From: Paenibacillus roseus
GTDB lineage: Bacteria > Bacillota > Bacilli > Paenibacillales > Paenibacillaceae
Direction of reading: 5' to 3'
DNA length: 64,000 nucleotides
Assembly: GCF_016424485.1 (NCBI RefSeq)
Contig: NZ_JAELUP010000089.1
Span: 118,012-182,011 of the forward strand
Below are positions 36,259 to 44,848 of the stretch, piece after piece. Both the position numbers and the translations under genes were made by a program. The notes under the pieces are model-generated. The model saw only the letters and a list, made by a program, of their open reading frames with translations, was not told the origin of the DNA and did not search any database. Within the stretch, counting starts at the first letter, position 1, and every line of letters begins with the position of its first letter.

Positions 36259-38244
36259 TTGAAAAACAAAATAATTCTCATGAGTCTTAGCTTGCTGCTG
36301 ACGATGTCTGCTTTGACAGGATGTTTTGCAGGCAATGCCAAAAATACAACCAACACGTCGAGCACCGCGACAAACACAAGCACGGCCACCAATACGAGTA
36401 CGAATACACCTGCTAAATCTGCTGGTGGATTTGCAGAAGCGCCAATGCTTCAAGAGCTGGTTAAAGCAGGAACAATCCCTGCAGTTGAAGAGCGGATGCC
36501 GGTCAAGGAAGACATCATGATCGAGCCGACTTTTGAGAGCATCGGTAAATACGGCGGTGACTGGCGTTACCCATGGAACGGTCCGGACGACAAGTGGGGA
36601 ATCGAAATGATTACCGAGGAGCCGTTGTTCCGCTTCAAGCAAGATGGTACAGGCGTTGAGCCTAACGTTGCTAAAGGCTACGATGTCAACGCAGATGCTA
36701 CAGAATATATCATCCACCTTCGCAAAGGGATGAAATGGTCTGACGGTGTGCCGTTCACTGCTGATGATGTAATTTTCTACTGGGAGCACATGCTGATCCC
36801 CGAAACTTTCGGTAAAGCTCTGTATGATTGCTACTATTCCGTTAACCCTGAGACAGGCGAGAAAGAAAGAGCAGAAATTACGAAAGTGGACGACTATGCA
36901 GTTAAAGTTGTGTTCAAGCATCCGAGCGTACAATTCCTGGAGCGTCTGGCGATCGACAACAAATGGTTCTTCGCTCCGGCTCACTACTACAAGACGATTC
37001 TTCCTGAGTTTATCGGCGAAGATAAAGCGCTTGAGGTAGCCAAGGAGTACGGCTTCAACGATACGAAAACGCTCGGTATCTGGACAGGATACTACTTCTG
37101 GCTGTACCCGCAACGTCCGTCGCTTCGTCCTTGGGTAGCTAAAAATGATGCGAACAGCGATCGTTTCATTATGGAGCGTAATGCATACTTCTTCAAAACA
37201 GATTCCGAAGGTCAACAGCTCCCATACATTGACCGCATCGTACTCGATAAAATGCAGGATCCAAGCCACAAACTGCTCGGTACGCTGGCAGGTAATGTAG
37301 AAGTAGCGCAGTTTAGCTTCAAAGATTTCACTGTATTGAAGGAAAACGAGAAAAAAGGTAACTACCGTGTTCTGAGTTGGACAAGCCCAAGCTGGTCCAG
37401 CACAGGCTTCCAATTGAACCAGACAACTGAAGATCCTAAGCTTCGCGCATTGTTCCAGGATATTCGTTTCCGTGAAGCACTTTCTGTTGCCGTAGATCGC
37501 AAAGAAATCTCTGAGATTATTACGAACGGATTGGGTGAACCGTCTCAGGCAGCGGTACCGAAAGGACTCCCGGGCTATCAGGAAGGCTGGAACAAGCAAT
37601 GGGTCGAGTATGACAAAGCTCGTGCAGAGAAATTGTTCGACGAGATCGGTCTGAAATGGGATGCACAGCATAAATACAGAACGTTCGAAGATGGCTCAGA
37701 CTTGTCCATTCTGATCTATCAAGAAAAAAGCGCCGATGATGAGAAATACATCGAGTTGTTGCGCAAATATTTCCATGAAGCAGGTATCCGCACCGAGCTG
37801 AAAATTGTTGATCAGGGAACTTTCTTCGATCTGAAATATGCGAACAAAATTCCTGCTACTGTGAAGACTGTTACGCTTGTAAATGTTGCTTTGCGACCGG
37901 ATGAGTTGGTACCACTGCGTGTTATTACGCCATGGTTCGGTCATTACGGATTGTACTCCTCTTCCGGCGGTAAAGAAGGCGTTAAGCCTGAAGGCGATAT
38001 CGCTGAAATTCTGACTTACTGGGAGAAGATTAAAGCATCGACATCCAAGGACGAAATCGCGAAGTACAGCGAGGAAATCGTCAAGTTGCACCAGAAGAAC
38101 CAGTGGGTTATCGGCTTCACGGCTGCAACTCCAACATTGACAGTTGTGAAGAACAATATTAAAAACGTAGCGCCTGACCTTGTGAACAGTGATGAATTCA
38201 GAGGTCTGGGAGTTGCTCATCCGGCGCAATTCTATTTTGAATAA
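36259..38244 (+). CDS. Peptide-type ABC transporter substrate-binding lipoprotein (SBP family 5)
   Basis: I choose TTG at 36259 (L-K-N-K-I-I-L), spaced well behind GGGGAG; an in-frame ATG at 36244 is the alternative and adds five residues. Either way a lipobox L-T-G-C follows the hydrophobic stretch, then a Thr/Asn/Ser linker. From 36259 the product has about 661 residues. It has SBP_bac_5 features: L-R-K-G-M-K-W-S-D-G-V-P-F-T-A-D-D-V, R-E-A-L-S-V-A-V-D-R and a long C-terminal lobe. It is larger than classic OppA and belongs to the subgroup found with long DppC-like permeases. It delivers peptides or other solutes to the importer encoded by the next four genes. Confidence 0.87.
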   Translation: MKNKIILMSLSLLLTMSALTGCFAGNAKNTTNTSSTATNTSTATNTSTNTPAKSAGGFAEAPMLQELVKAGTIPAVEERMPVKEDIMIEPTFESIGKYGGDWRYPWNGPDDKWGIEMITEEPLFRFKQDGTGVEPNVAKGYDVNADATEYIIHLRKGMKWSDGVPFTADDVIFYWEHMLIPETFGKALYDCYYSVNPETGEKERAEITKVDDYAVKVVFKHPSVQFLERLAIDNKWFFAPAHYYKTILPEFIGEDKALEVAKEYGFNDTKTLGIWTGYYFWLYPQRPSLRPWVAKNDANSDRFIMERNAYFFKTDSEGQQLPYIDRIVLDKMQDPSHKLLGTLAGNVEVAQFSFKDFTVLKENEKKGNYRVLSWTSPSWSSTGFQLNQTTEDPKLRALFQDIRFREALSVAVDRKEISEIITNGLGEPSQAAVPKGLPGYQEGWNKQWVEYDKARAEKLFDEIGLKWDAQHKYRTFEDGSDLSILIYQEKSADDEKYIELLRKYFHEAGIRTELKIVDQGTFFDLKYANKIPATVKTVTLVNVALRPDELVPLRVITPWFGHYGLYSSSGGKEGVKPEGDIAEILTYWEKIKASTSKDEIAKYSEEIVKLHQKNQWVIGFTAATPTLTVVKNNIKNVAPDLVNSDEFRGLGVAHPAQFYFE

Positions 38245-38276
38245 GTAGCTGCAGTTGCTGCTGCTTGCGAAAGAAA

Positions 38277-38303
38277 CAATGGGGGAGCAGTCCTCCCCCA
38301 TTG
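38277..38303 (+). terminator. Intercistronic hairpin after the binding-protein gene
   Basis: CAATGGGGGAG (38277-38287) pairs with CTCCCCCATTG (38293-38303), followed by TTTT. Partial termination here would keep the binding protein in excess over the permeases, as is common in such operons. Confidence 0.75.
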
Positions 38304-38330
38304 TTTTAATGTTATGGAGAGAGGGAAATT

Positions 38331-39329
38331 ATGCTTAGTTACATCGTGCGAAGAATATTGCTGATGATCCCGGTGGTCCTGTTTATTTCAATGATTGTTT
38401 TCTTTATTATCCAGCTTCCTCCCGGTGATTTTATCAGTACCTACGCTGCCAAAATGACGACCGGCGGCGAAATTATGGACGAGGCAGCCATGCAGCTTAT
38501 GCGTGAAGCCTATGGTCTGGACCAGCCTTGGTATTTCCAGTATATGAAATGGATGTGGGGGATTGTAACCGAAGGCGATTTCGGCTACTCGCTTGCTTTT
38601 AACCGTCCGGTGGGCGATATTATCGGGCAATATATGGCGTTGACCTTGATCGTGTCTCTGGTTTCCATGCTGTTTACCTATGTTTTTTCCATCCCGACGG
38701 GAATCTATAGTGCGGTCAAACAGTATTCCTTCGGTGACTATCTGATTACGGCAATCGGCTTTTTGGGTATGGCAACACCGAACTTTTTGATGGCGATTAT
38801 ACTCATGTATCTTTCCTACGTGTATGTAGGCGACCCGATGCTGGGGATGTTCTCACCCGAATTTGTCGATCAGGCGTGGTCTTACGCCAGATTCATCGAT
38901 TTTCTCAAGCATATGATCATTCCTGTTATTGTCATCGGTACGGCGAGTACCTGTGACCTTATCCGGGTTATGCGGGGGCAAATGCTCGAAGAGATGGAGA
39001 AGCCGTACATGTTAACGGCCAGAGCGAAGGGGCTTTCCGAAGCAAAAATTATTATGAAATATCCGGTACGCGCTGCGATGAACCCGATTGTCAGTACGCT
39101 GGGCTGGTCGCTAACGTCCATTTTTACTGGGTCTACGATTACTGCAATCGTACTCAACTTGCCGACGCAAGGACCGGTTATGTACAATGCGCTGCTCAGT
39201 CAGGATATGTATTTGGCTGGCACATGGCTCTTGTTCATGGCTGTGTGTATCGTACTTGGAACACTGATTTCAGATATTTTGCTCGTATGGCTGGATCCTC
39301 GAATTCGTATGCAAAGAAAAGGAATGTGA
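38331..39329 (+). CDS. Peptide-type ABC permease (DppB/OppB family)
   Basis: The 332-residue permease has about six helices. The N-terminus M-L-S-Y-I-V-R-R-I-L-L-M-I-P-V is the family hallmark, as is the EAA-like loop T-A-R-A-K-G-L-S-E-A-K-I-I-M-K-Y-P-V-R. GGAGAGAGGG precedes the ATG. It forms the channel with the next gene's product, which starts 3 bases after its stop. Confidence 0.88.
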   Translation: MLSYIVRRILLMIPVVLFISMIVFFIIQLPPGDFISTYAAKMTTGGEIMDEAAMQLMREAYGLDQPWYFQYMKWMWGIVTEGDFGYSLAFNRPVGDIIGQYMALTLIVSLVSMLFTYVFSIPTGIYSAVKQYSFGDYLITAIGFLGMATPNFLMAIILMYLSYVYVGDPMLGMFSPEFVDQAWSYARFIDFLKHMIIPVIVIGTASTCDLIRVMRGQMLEEMEKPYMLTARAKGLSEAKIIMKYPVRAAMNPIVSTLGWSLTSIFTGSTITAIVLNLPTQGPVMYNALLSQDMYLAGTWLLFMAVCIVLGTLISDILLVWLDPRIRMQRKGM

Positions 39330-39332
39330 TCG

Positions 39333-40478
39333 ATGAAAACGATGTTTGGCGATTTTAACCGGTGGACTCAATTGTTCAGGCCAAAAAAGCAGCAGGAGAC
39401 TTATTACGCTGCCTCGCACTGGCGCTTGATGATCCGCAAACTGATGAAGCACAAGCTGGCCAAAGCCAGTCTCATTGTAATTGGCCTCATGTATTTCATT
39501 GCTTTATTCGGCAATTTTATTGCTCCGCAGGGGCTGGACAAGTATGACAGTGTATATCTCAACAGCAAGCCGACGCTTATTCGCTTTGTTGATACAGATG
39601 GCAAGTTCCATTTCAGACCTTTCGTATACGGCATGAAGTCGGATCGCGACCCCGTGACGCTCCGTAAATTATTTGTGGTGGATACGACAGTCAAGTATCC
39701 GGTTAAGTTCTTTGTAAAAGGTGAGGAGTATAAGCTGCTTGGCTTGATCCCTTCCACTACCCATCTGTTCGGAGTTGAAGAGCCGGGACGGCTGTTCCTG
39801 TTCGGTACGGACGGCATGGGTCGGGACCTGTTCTCCCGGATTGTGCTCGGCAGCCAGGTTTCGCTTACGATTCCGCTTGTGGGTGTAGGAATCAGCTTTA
39901 TCCTTGGTCTGGTCATCGGCGGCATCTCCGGCTATTTTGGCGGAATGATTGACAGTGTAATTCAGCGTCTTATTGAAATTATTCGTTCGTTCCCTACACT
40001 TCCGTTATGGATGGCGCTCTCTGCGGCGATTCCGCCACGGGTGCCCATCGTACAGATGTTTCTTTACATCACGATTATTATGGCATTCATTGAATGGACG
40101 GGGCTGGCCCGGGTTGTGCGAAGCAAATTCATCTCTCTAAGGAATGAGGACTATGTCATGGCAGCCAAAATTTCGGGTGTCAAAGACTCAAAAATCATTC
40201 TTGTCCATCTTATTCCAGGCTTCCTCAGCTATCTGGTGGTGACGATGACACTGGCGATTCCTTCAATGATCATCGGCGAGACAGCTATGAGCTTCCTTGG
40301 TTTGGGCATTCGCTCTCCGGCTGCGAGCTGGGGCGTGCTGTTGCAGGAAGCACAGCAAATTGAGAACGTAGCCTTGTATCCGTGGAAACTGATTCCACTC
40401 GGTTTTGTAGTTGTGACTGTGCTCGCGTTCAACTTTTTGGGCGATGGCCTGCGGGATGCGGCGGACCCTTATAAATAA
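39333..40478 (+). CDS. Peptide-type ABC permease (DppC/OppC family)
   Basis: The 381-residue permease has a first helix at about 47-67, then a long outside insertion (about 68-165) before the F-G-T-D-G-M-G-R-D-L-F-S-R core and five more helices. The EAA loop is A-A-K-I-S-G-V-K-D-S-K-I-I-L-V-H-L-I-P. The insertion makes it about 80 residues longer than E. coli DppC and is typical of this Firmicute subgroup. It pairs with the preceding permease. Confidence 0.88.
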   Translation: MKTMFGDFNRWTQLFRPKKQQETYYAASHWRLMIRKLMKHKLAKASLIVIGLMYFIALFGNFIAPQGLDKYDSVYLNSKPTLIRFVDTDGKFHFRPFVYGMKSDRDPVTLRKLFVVDTTVKYPVKFFVKGEEYKLLGLIPSTTHLFGVEEPGRLFLFGTDGMGRDLFSRIVLGSQVSLTIPLVGVGISFILGLVIGGISGYFGGMIDSVIQRLIEIIRSFPTLPLWMALSAAIPPRVPIVQMFLYITIIMAFIEWTGLARVVRSKFISLRNEDYVMAAKISGVKDSKIILVHLIPGFLSYLVVTMTLAIPSMIIGETAMSFLGLGIRSPAASWGVLLQEAQQIENVALYPWKLIPLGFVVVTVLAFNFLGDGLRDAADPYK

Positions 40479-40504
40479 ATCAGGTTTGGTGAGGTGCGGG
40501 TATT

Positions 40505-41533
40505 ATGGTAGAAGCTGCAGCGACAGCAGAACAGCAAGCTCATCCCTTGCTTCGCGTTGAGGATTTAAATATTCACTTGCCTTCGGACGGCGGCTTGCTA
40601 AAAGCAGTTAGCGGGGTAAGTTTTCAAATATCAAAAGGCAAGACATTAGGTATTGTTGGGGAATCCGGCTGCGGGAAAAGCATTACGGGCAAGACATTGC
40701 TGGGAATTCAGCCCAAGCACGCGGTGACCTCTGGCTCCATTCATCTTGACAATGTCGATATCGCGAAATTGAAGCGGAACGGCAAGGAGATTCGGGCGAT
40801 CCGGGGCAGTAAAATCGCGATGATCTTCCAGGAGCCAATGACAGCTTTTTCTCCTCTTTATACAATCGGGAACCAGATTATGGAGTCTATTCTGCTGCAC
40901 CGTACGAAGAACAAGCAGGAAGCAAAGCTGATGGCGATCGATATTTTGCGCCGTGTCGGCATCTCCAATCCGGAGAAGCGGTTTACTCAATATCCGCATG
41001 AATTTTCCGGGGGCATGATGCAGCGCGCGATGATTGCCATGGCGCTGTCTTGTGAACCGGAAGTGCTGATTGCTGACGAGCCGACAACTGCTCTGGATGT
41101 GACCATCCAGGCTCAGGTGCTGGAACTGATGAAGCAATTGCAGCAGGAGTTCGGCATGGCGATTATATTCATTACGCATGACCTCGGAATCGTCGCGGAA
41201 ATGTGTGATGAAGTTGCAGTTATGTACTTGGGAAAAGTCGTGGAGCAGGCGCCGGTTCGGGAAATCTTCCATAATCCGAAGCATCCGTACACAAGAGGGC
41301 TGTTGCGTTCCATCCCAATGATCGGAAGCCGGAAGGAGCGGCTGGATTCTATTGAAGGTACGGTGCCGATTCCGATCAACCGTCCGCCAATGTGCGGCTT
41401 TTATGAGCGCTGCAAGGTTCGGATTGCCGGCGTGTGCGACAAGCAGGAAGTGCCGGAGGTACAGCTAACAGAGGACCATAGTGTCAGATGCTTCCTTCAT
41501 GGCGGCCAGGATGAAGGGGGAGAGCAATCATGA
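40505..41533 (+). CDS. Peptide ABC transporter ATPase (OppD/DppD family)
   Basis: The 342-residue ATPase has Walker [10 protein letters not shown] (about 58), signature F-S-G-G-M-M-Q-R, Walker [13 protein letters not shown] and the family-specific C-terminal domain with Cys residues (C-G-F-Y-E-R-C, then G-V-C and R-C-F) that in relatives can bind an iron-sulfur cluster. GTGAGGTGCGGG lies before the ATG. Its gene overlaps the next ATPase gene by four bases (ATGA), so the two are translated together. Confidence 0.9.
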   Translation: MVEAAATAEQQAHPLLRVEDLNIHLPSDGGLLKAVSGVSFQISKGKTLGIVGESGCGKSITGKTLLGIQPKHAVTSGSIHLDNVDIAKLKRNGKEIRAIRGSKIAMIFQEPMTAFSPLYTIGNQIMESILLHRTKNKQEAKLMAIDILRRVGISNPEKRFTQYPHEFSGGMMQRAMIAMALSCEPEVLIADEPTTALDVTIQAQVLELMKQLQQEFGMAIIFITHDLGIVAEMCDEVAVMYLGKVVEQAPVREIFHNPKHPYTRGLLRSIPMIGSRKERLDSIEGTVPIPINRPPMCGFYERCKVRIAGVCDKQEVPEVQLTEDHSVRCFLHGGQDEGGEQS

Positions 41534-42558
41534 AAGATACTATTGTAGAAGTACAGAATCTGGTCAAGGAATACCCGACGCAAAATGGCGGCGGTCTATT
41601 CCGCAAGAGCTCGGCGCCGGTCAAGGCGCTGTCGGATGTTTCCTTTGTGCTGCGCAGAGGGGAGACACTAAGCCTGGTCGGGGAATCCGGCTGCGGCAAA
41701 ACAACGCTGGGCAGATGTTTGGCCAGGGGGATTGAGTCGACCTCCGGCCATGTTTATTTCAATACGCCTGATGGACGAAAGATCGATTTTCTGAAGGCAA
41801 AGCAACAAGATTTCAAGGAAGTTCGCCAGAGCATTCAGATGATCTTCCAGGACCCGTATGCCTCTCTCAATCCGCGGATGACCGTCTATGATATTATTAG
41901 CGAGCCGCTGCGGGCACTGTCCGGCTTGTCCAAGACGGAAATTGATGATCGCGTTGTAGCGATGGCGCGGCAGACGGGGCTGAATGACAGCTTCCTGAAA
42001 CGGTATCCGCATGCTTTCTCCGGCGGCCAGCGCCAGCGGATCGGAATTGCGAGAGCGCTTGTCACCAGGCCAAAGGTTGTCGTTTGCGACGAAGCCGTAT
42101 CGGCGCTGGATGTATCGATTCAGGCGCAAATTATTAACTTGCTCAAAGATTTGCAGCAGGAATACCAGATTACGTATTTGTTCATCTCCCATGATCTGTC
42201 GGTCGTCAAACATATTTCCGACCGGATCGCAGTGATGTACCTGGGACGAATTATTGAATTGGCTGAGACGGAGGAACTGTTCAGGCGGCCTCTGCATCCT
42301 TACTCGGAGGCGCTGCTGTCGGCTGTTCCGAATCCTGACCCGGACCGCAAGGTAGAACGGATTGTCCTTCAGGGAGAAGTGCCGAACCCGGCAAACCCGC
42401 CGTCCGGCTGCCATTTCCATCCACGTTGCCCGCATCGCACCGAACTGTGCGAGAAAAGCTTGCCACCGCTTCAGGATATGGGTGACGGGCGCTATGTGGC
42501 CTGCCACTATGCCGATCAACTGGTACTGCGGGGAGTCGACAGTCTGGTCGCGCAGTAG
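41530..42558 (+). CDS. Peptide ABC transporter ATPase (OppF/DppF family)
   Basis: The second ATPase of the importer has 342 residues, with Walker A G-E-S-G-C-G-K-T-T-L-G-R (about 55), signature F-S-G-G-Q-R-Q-R-I-G-I-A-R-A-L, Walker B V-V-V-C-D-E-A-V-S-A-L-D and a C-terminal Cys-containing tail (C-H-F-H-P-R-C-P, E-L-C, A-C-H-Y). It forms a heterodimer with the OppD-like protein. It is the last gene of the operon; a terminator follows. Confidence 0.9.
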   Translation: MKDTIVEVQNLVKEYPTQNGGGLFRKSSAPVKALSDVSFVLRRGETLSLVGESGCGKTTLGRCLARGIESTSGHVYFNTPDGRKIDFLKAKQQDFKEVRQSIQMIFQDPYASLNPRMTVYDIISEPLRALSGLSKTEIDDRVVAMARQTGLNDSFLKRYPHAFSGGQRQRIGIARALVTRPKVVVCDEAVSALDVSIQAQIINLLKDLQQEYQITYLFISHDLSVVKHISDRIAVMYLGRIIELAETEELFRRPLHPYSEALLSAVPNPDPDRKVERIVLQGEVPNPANPPSGCHFHPRCPHRTELCEKSLPPLQDMGDGRYVACHYADQLVLRGVDSLVAQ

Positions 42559-42597
42559 CTTTGAGAGGCGAAACAGCTTTTAAATGAGATAAAAACG

Positions 42598-42637
42598 AAG
42601 CATCCCAAACCTGAGAAATAGGGTTAAGGATGCTTTT
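42598..42637 (+). terminator. Terminator of the peptide importer operon
   Basis: AAGCATCC (42598-42605) pairs with GGATGCTT (42628-42635), with a partial inner stem and a short T run. Confidence 0.7.
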
Positions 42638-42709
42638 CGCGCAGCTATTATGAATTGCGAAATCCGTCAGCCGCTCTTGCAGTGAGCGGCCGGAATTTGC
42701 GCTGAAGCT

Positions 42710-43390
42710 TTACTTTTGAATCTCGGCAATCAATTTTTTCATGCGAACCGGAATCTCCTGGCGCAGCTCCTCCCAGGAGACGAATGCATCCTCAGGCCAA
42801 TCAAATGGCACATAATCGAAGGTTGGCTCGAAAATAAAGGTGCGCAGATGCTCCTCAGCAATTTGATCGATATTGTCTCCGGATTTGAATTCGCCTGCGA
42901 ACAGACCCGGCTCGAGCACGCCGCCGTCACCAGCTTCTGTAGTACAGCAGGAGGTCACATTCGGAAGGAGCAGGAACAGGTCGTCTCGAGGAAACATCGC
43001 ATGTTTTCCCGGTTGGGAGTACAGTCTCGGCCCGCGCCCTTCGATCAGGTTGCTGCGGTCCGGCAGTACGCCGAGGAAATATCGGCCATGGAAGCTGGCC
43101 TCGACAGAGACGATCTCGTCTTCATGACCGACGTAGACCCACACATGCTCCAGATCATACAAATGCTGAATATCGTAATCATAGTAAATGGCATATTCAA
43201 TGACTGCTTTTACTTTTGCGCTGTCTACTTGAATCGTACGGTCAAAGGAATCTGAACGGCGGGACTCTTCATACACAGATACCCCGACACGGATAGGGAG
43301 AAAAGGCTCAATGCGGTCCAAATAAAGCTGCGGAGCTAAACGAAGAACGGTTTCTTGCCATGAAACAGGAATCGATGCGACAGGATGCAT
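42710..43390 (-). CDS. Conserved-looking protein of unknown function
   Basis: The 226-residue soluble protein has no signal peptide or membrane segment. Features: Y-A-I-Y-Y-D-Y-D-I-Q-H-L-Y-D-L-E-H-V-W-V-Y-V-G-H, then V-S-V-E-A-S-F-H-G-R-Y and a twin Cys (V-T-S-C-C-T-T). The pattern Asp-Leu-Glu-His-Val followed by S-F-H-G recalls the D-W-E-x-V ... S-x-H-G layout of Vps62/NPP1-like proteins, one of which is encoded at 34950, but the similarity is weak. It is encoded opposite its neighbours and stands alone. Confidence 0.7.
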   Translation of the reverse strand: MHPVASIPVSWQETVLRLAPQLYLDRIEPFLPIRVGVSVYEESRRSDSFDRTIQVDSAKVKAVIEYAIYYDYDIQHLYDLEHVWVYVGHEDEIVSVEASFHGRYFLGVLPDRSNLIEGRGPRLYSQPGKHAMFPRDDLFLLLPNVTSCCTTEAGDGGVLEPGLFAGEFKSGDNIDQIAEEHLRTFIFEPTFDYVPFDWPEDAFVSWEELRQEIPVRMKKLIAEIQK

Positions 43391-43531
43391 TATTCAAAAA
43401 ACCACCTTTTCATGAAAGTTTGCATTTCCTGTACCATGGTAAGCTTACATGGTGACTTCGTCAAGCTAAAATTCCGCCGTTCCAAAGGAATGAAATTTTG
43501 TAGGCAGCTGCAATTCGTGACGGAGGGGATA

Positions 43532-43540
43532 TGTTATAAT
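43532..43540 (+). promoter_or_regulatory. Extended -10 promoter for the LacI regulator
   Basis: TGTTATAAT is a perfect TATAAT with an upstream TG, about 140 bases before the regulator start. No good -35 is present. Confidence 0.5.
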
Positions 43541-43682
43541 AGCAATGGATTAACCGCTTACCTGAACAAGAGATGGAATGAATTTGAATGGACATGTTTG
43601 TCAGGGCGCCGGCAGGAATTTGCCTCGGCCAAGTCGAATCTCAATGTAACCGATTATGACATTGAAAATGAGGATAATAATG

Positions 43683-44693
43683 ATGAAAACAACCATTTAT
43701 GACATAGCCAGACTTGCTGGAGTTTCGATTGCTACGGTATCCAAGGTATTTAATGATAAAGGAAGAATCAGTGAAGAAACCAGACAGCGGGTACTGCAAA
43801 TCAGCGAGGAGCTGAGTTACCAGCCGAATATGCTGGCCTCGGCGTTGACGGGGAAGAAGACGTATACGATCGGGCTTTTGATTCCCGATTTGGTGAACCC
43901 GTTCTTCGCGGAGGTTTCGCGCAGCGTGGAGGACCGGGCGCATGAGCTGGGCTTCAATGTAGTAATCTGCAATACAGACAATGATTCAAACAAGGAGAAC
44001 AAATATATCAGCCTTCTGAGACAAAAGAGCGTTGACGGCATTATTGTCGCTACAGGGGCGCGCAATGAGGAAGCGCTTAGAGAACTGATCGAGCAGCGCA
44101 TTCCGGTCGCGCTTATTGCGCGGGAGATGTCGTCGTTGCCGGCGAGTTCGGTTGTCGTAGATGATTTTGCGGGCGGCTACAGCGCCGCGTCCTATCTGAT
44201 AGCGGCCGGTCATGAGAGAATTGCGCTTATTGCAGAAAATCTTGAGGTCAGCAGCAGTAAAGAGCGGCTTCGCGGCTACAGGCAGGCATTGGAGGAAGCA
44301 AGACTAAGCTATGACGAAAATTTGGTCCTTGTCAGCGATTTCTCTGTGCAGGGAAGCAAGCAGACGGCGCTTAAGCTTTTGGCAACAGACAGCCGTCCAA
44401 CGGCAATTTTTGCATGTAATGATATTCTGGCGATTGGAGCCATACAGGCGGCGCGGGAGCTGGGAATCGAGGTCCCGGAGGATCTTTCGGTTGTAGGGTT
44501 TGACAATACGATTTTGGCTACGATGTCTGACCCTCCAATGACCACTGTAGCGCAGCCGATTCAGGAGATGGGCCATCAGGTTGTGGACCTGATTATACAA
44601 GAGATCAACAATGAGAAAAAAGCACGGCAGCGTGTCGTTCTGCTTCCCGAACTAATTGTTCGGGGGTCTGCATTGCCCCGTGCAGGCAGCTAA
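43683..44693 (+). CDS. LacI-family transcriptional regulator
   Basis: I choose the ATG at 43683 (M-K-T-T-I-Y-D-I-A-R-L-A-G), 8 bases after AGGA; an ATG immediately before it is equally possible. The 336-residue protein has the LacI helix-turn-helix (1-50: V-S-I-A-T-V-S-K-V-F-N-D-K-G-R-I-S), hinge (Y-Q-P-N-M-L-A-S-A-L) and a sugar-binding-protein-like effector domain (60-330: G-L-L-I-P-D-L-V-N-P-F-F-A-E-V, F-A-C-N-D-I-L-A-I-G-A, P-E-D-L-S-V-V-G-F-D-N). The amidohydrolase follows 155 bases downstream, so it may be a target. The effector is unknown. Confidence 0.88.
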   Translation: MKTTIYDIARLAGVSIATVSKVFNDKGRISEETRQRVLQISEELSYQPNMLASALTGKKTYTIGLLIPDLVNPFFAEVSRSVEDRAHELGFNVVICNTDNDSNKENKYISLLRQKSVDGIIVATGARNEEALRELIEQRIPVALIAREMSSLPASSVVVDDFAGGYSAASYLIAAGHERIALIAENLEVSSSKERLRGYRQALEEARLSYDENLVLVSDFSVQGSKQTALKLLATDSRPTAIFACNDILAIGAIQAARELGIEVPEDLSVVGFDNTILATMSDPPMTTVAQPIQEMGHQVVDLIIQEINNEKKARQRVVLLPELIVRGSALPRAGS

Positions 44694-44738
44694 GTCGGGT
44701 GGGTTCAAACCGGCTTGTCACACTTTTACAAGGAGAAA

Positions 44739-44796
44739 GGTTCTTCCCATCGCTGTTATTCCCGGATTACTTGTATGATGGCAGCGGGGAAGAACC
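44739..44796 (+). promoter_or_regulatory. Large inverted repeat in the leader of the amidohydrolase gene
   Basis: GGTTCTTCCC then CGCTG (44739-44755, two bases unpaired) is complementary to CAGCG plus GGGAAGAACC (44782-44796), giving 15 pairs around a 26-base loop. No T run follows. It may be a regulatory hairpin or operator for the M20 gene. Confidence 0.4.
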
Positions 44797-44848
44797 GCCA
44801 TTTCGATCATTCGCAACGACTACATCTATGCAAAGTGAGGCGAAAGTA

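Noticed and set aside
36232..37671. Long open frame on the minus strand (479 codons)
   Set aside because: It lies entirely opposite the peptide-binding-protein gene, whose product has clear family motifs; the reverse frame is compositional.
43385..43702. 105-codon plus-strand frame before the LacI gene
   Set aside because: It has no ribosome binding site, runs through the LacI promoter and overlaps the regulator start; the product is not protein-like.
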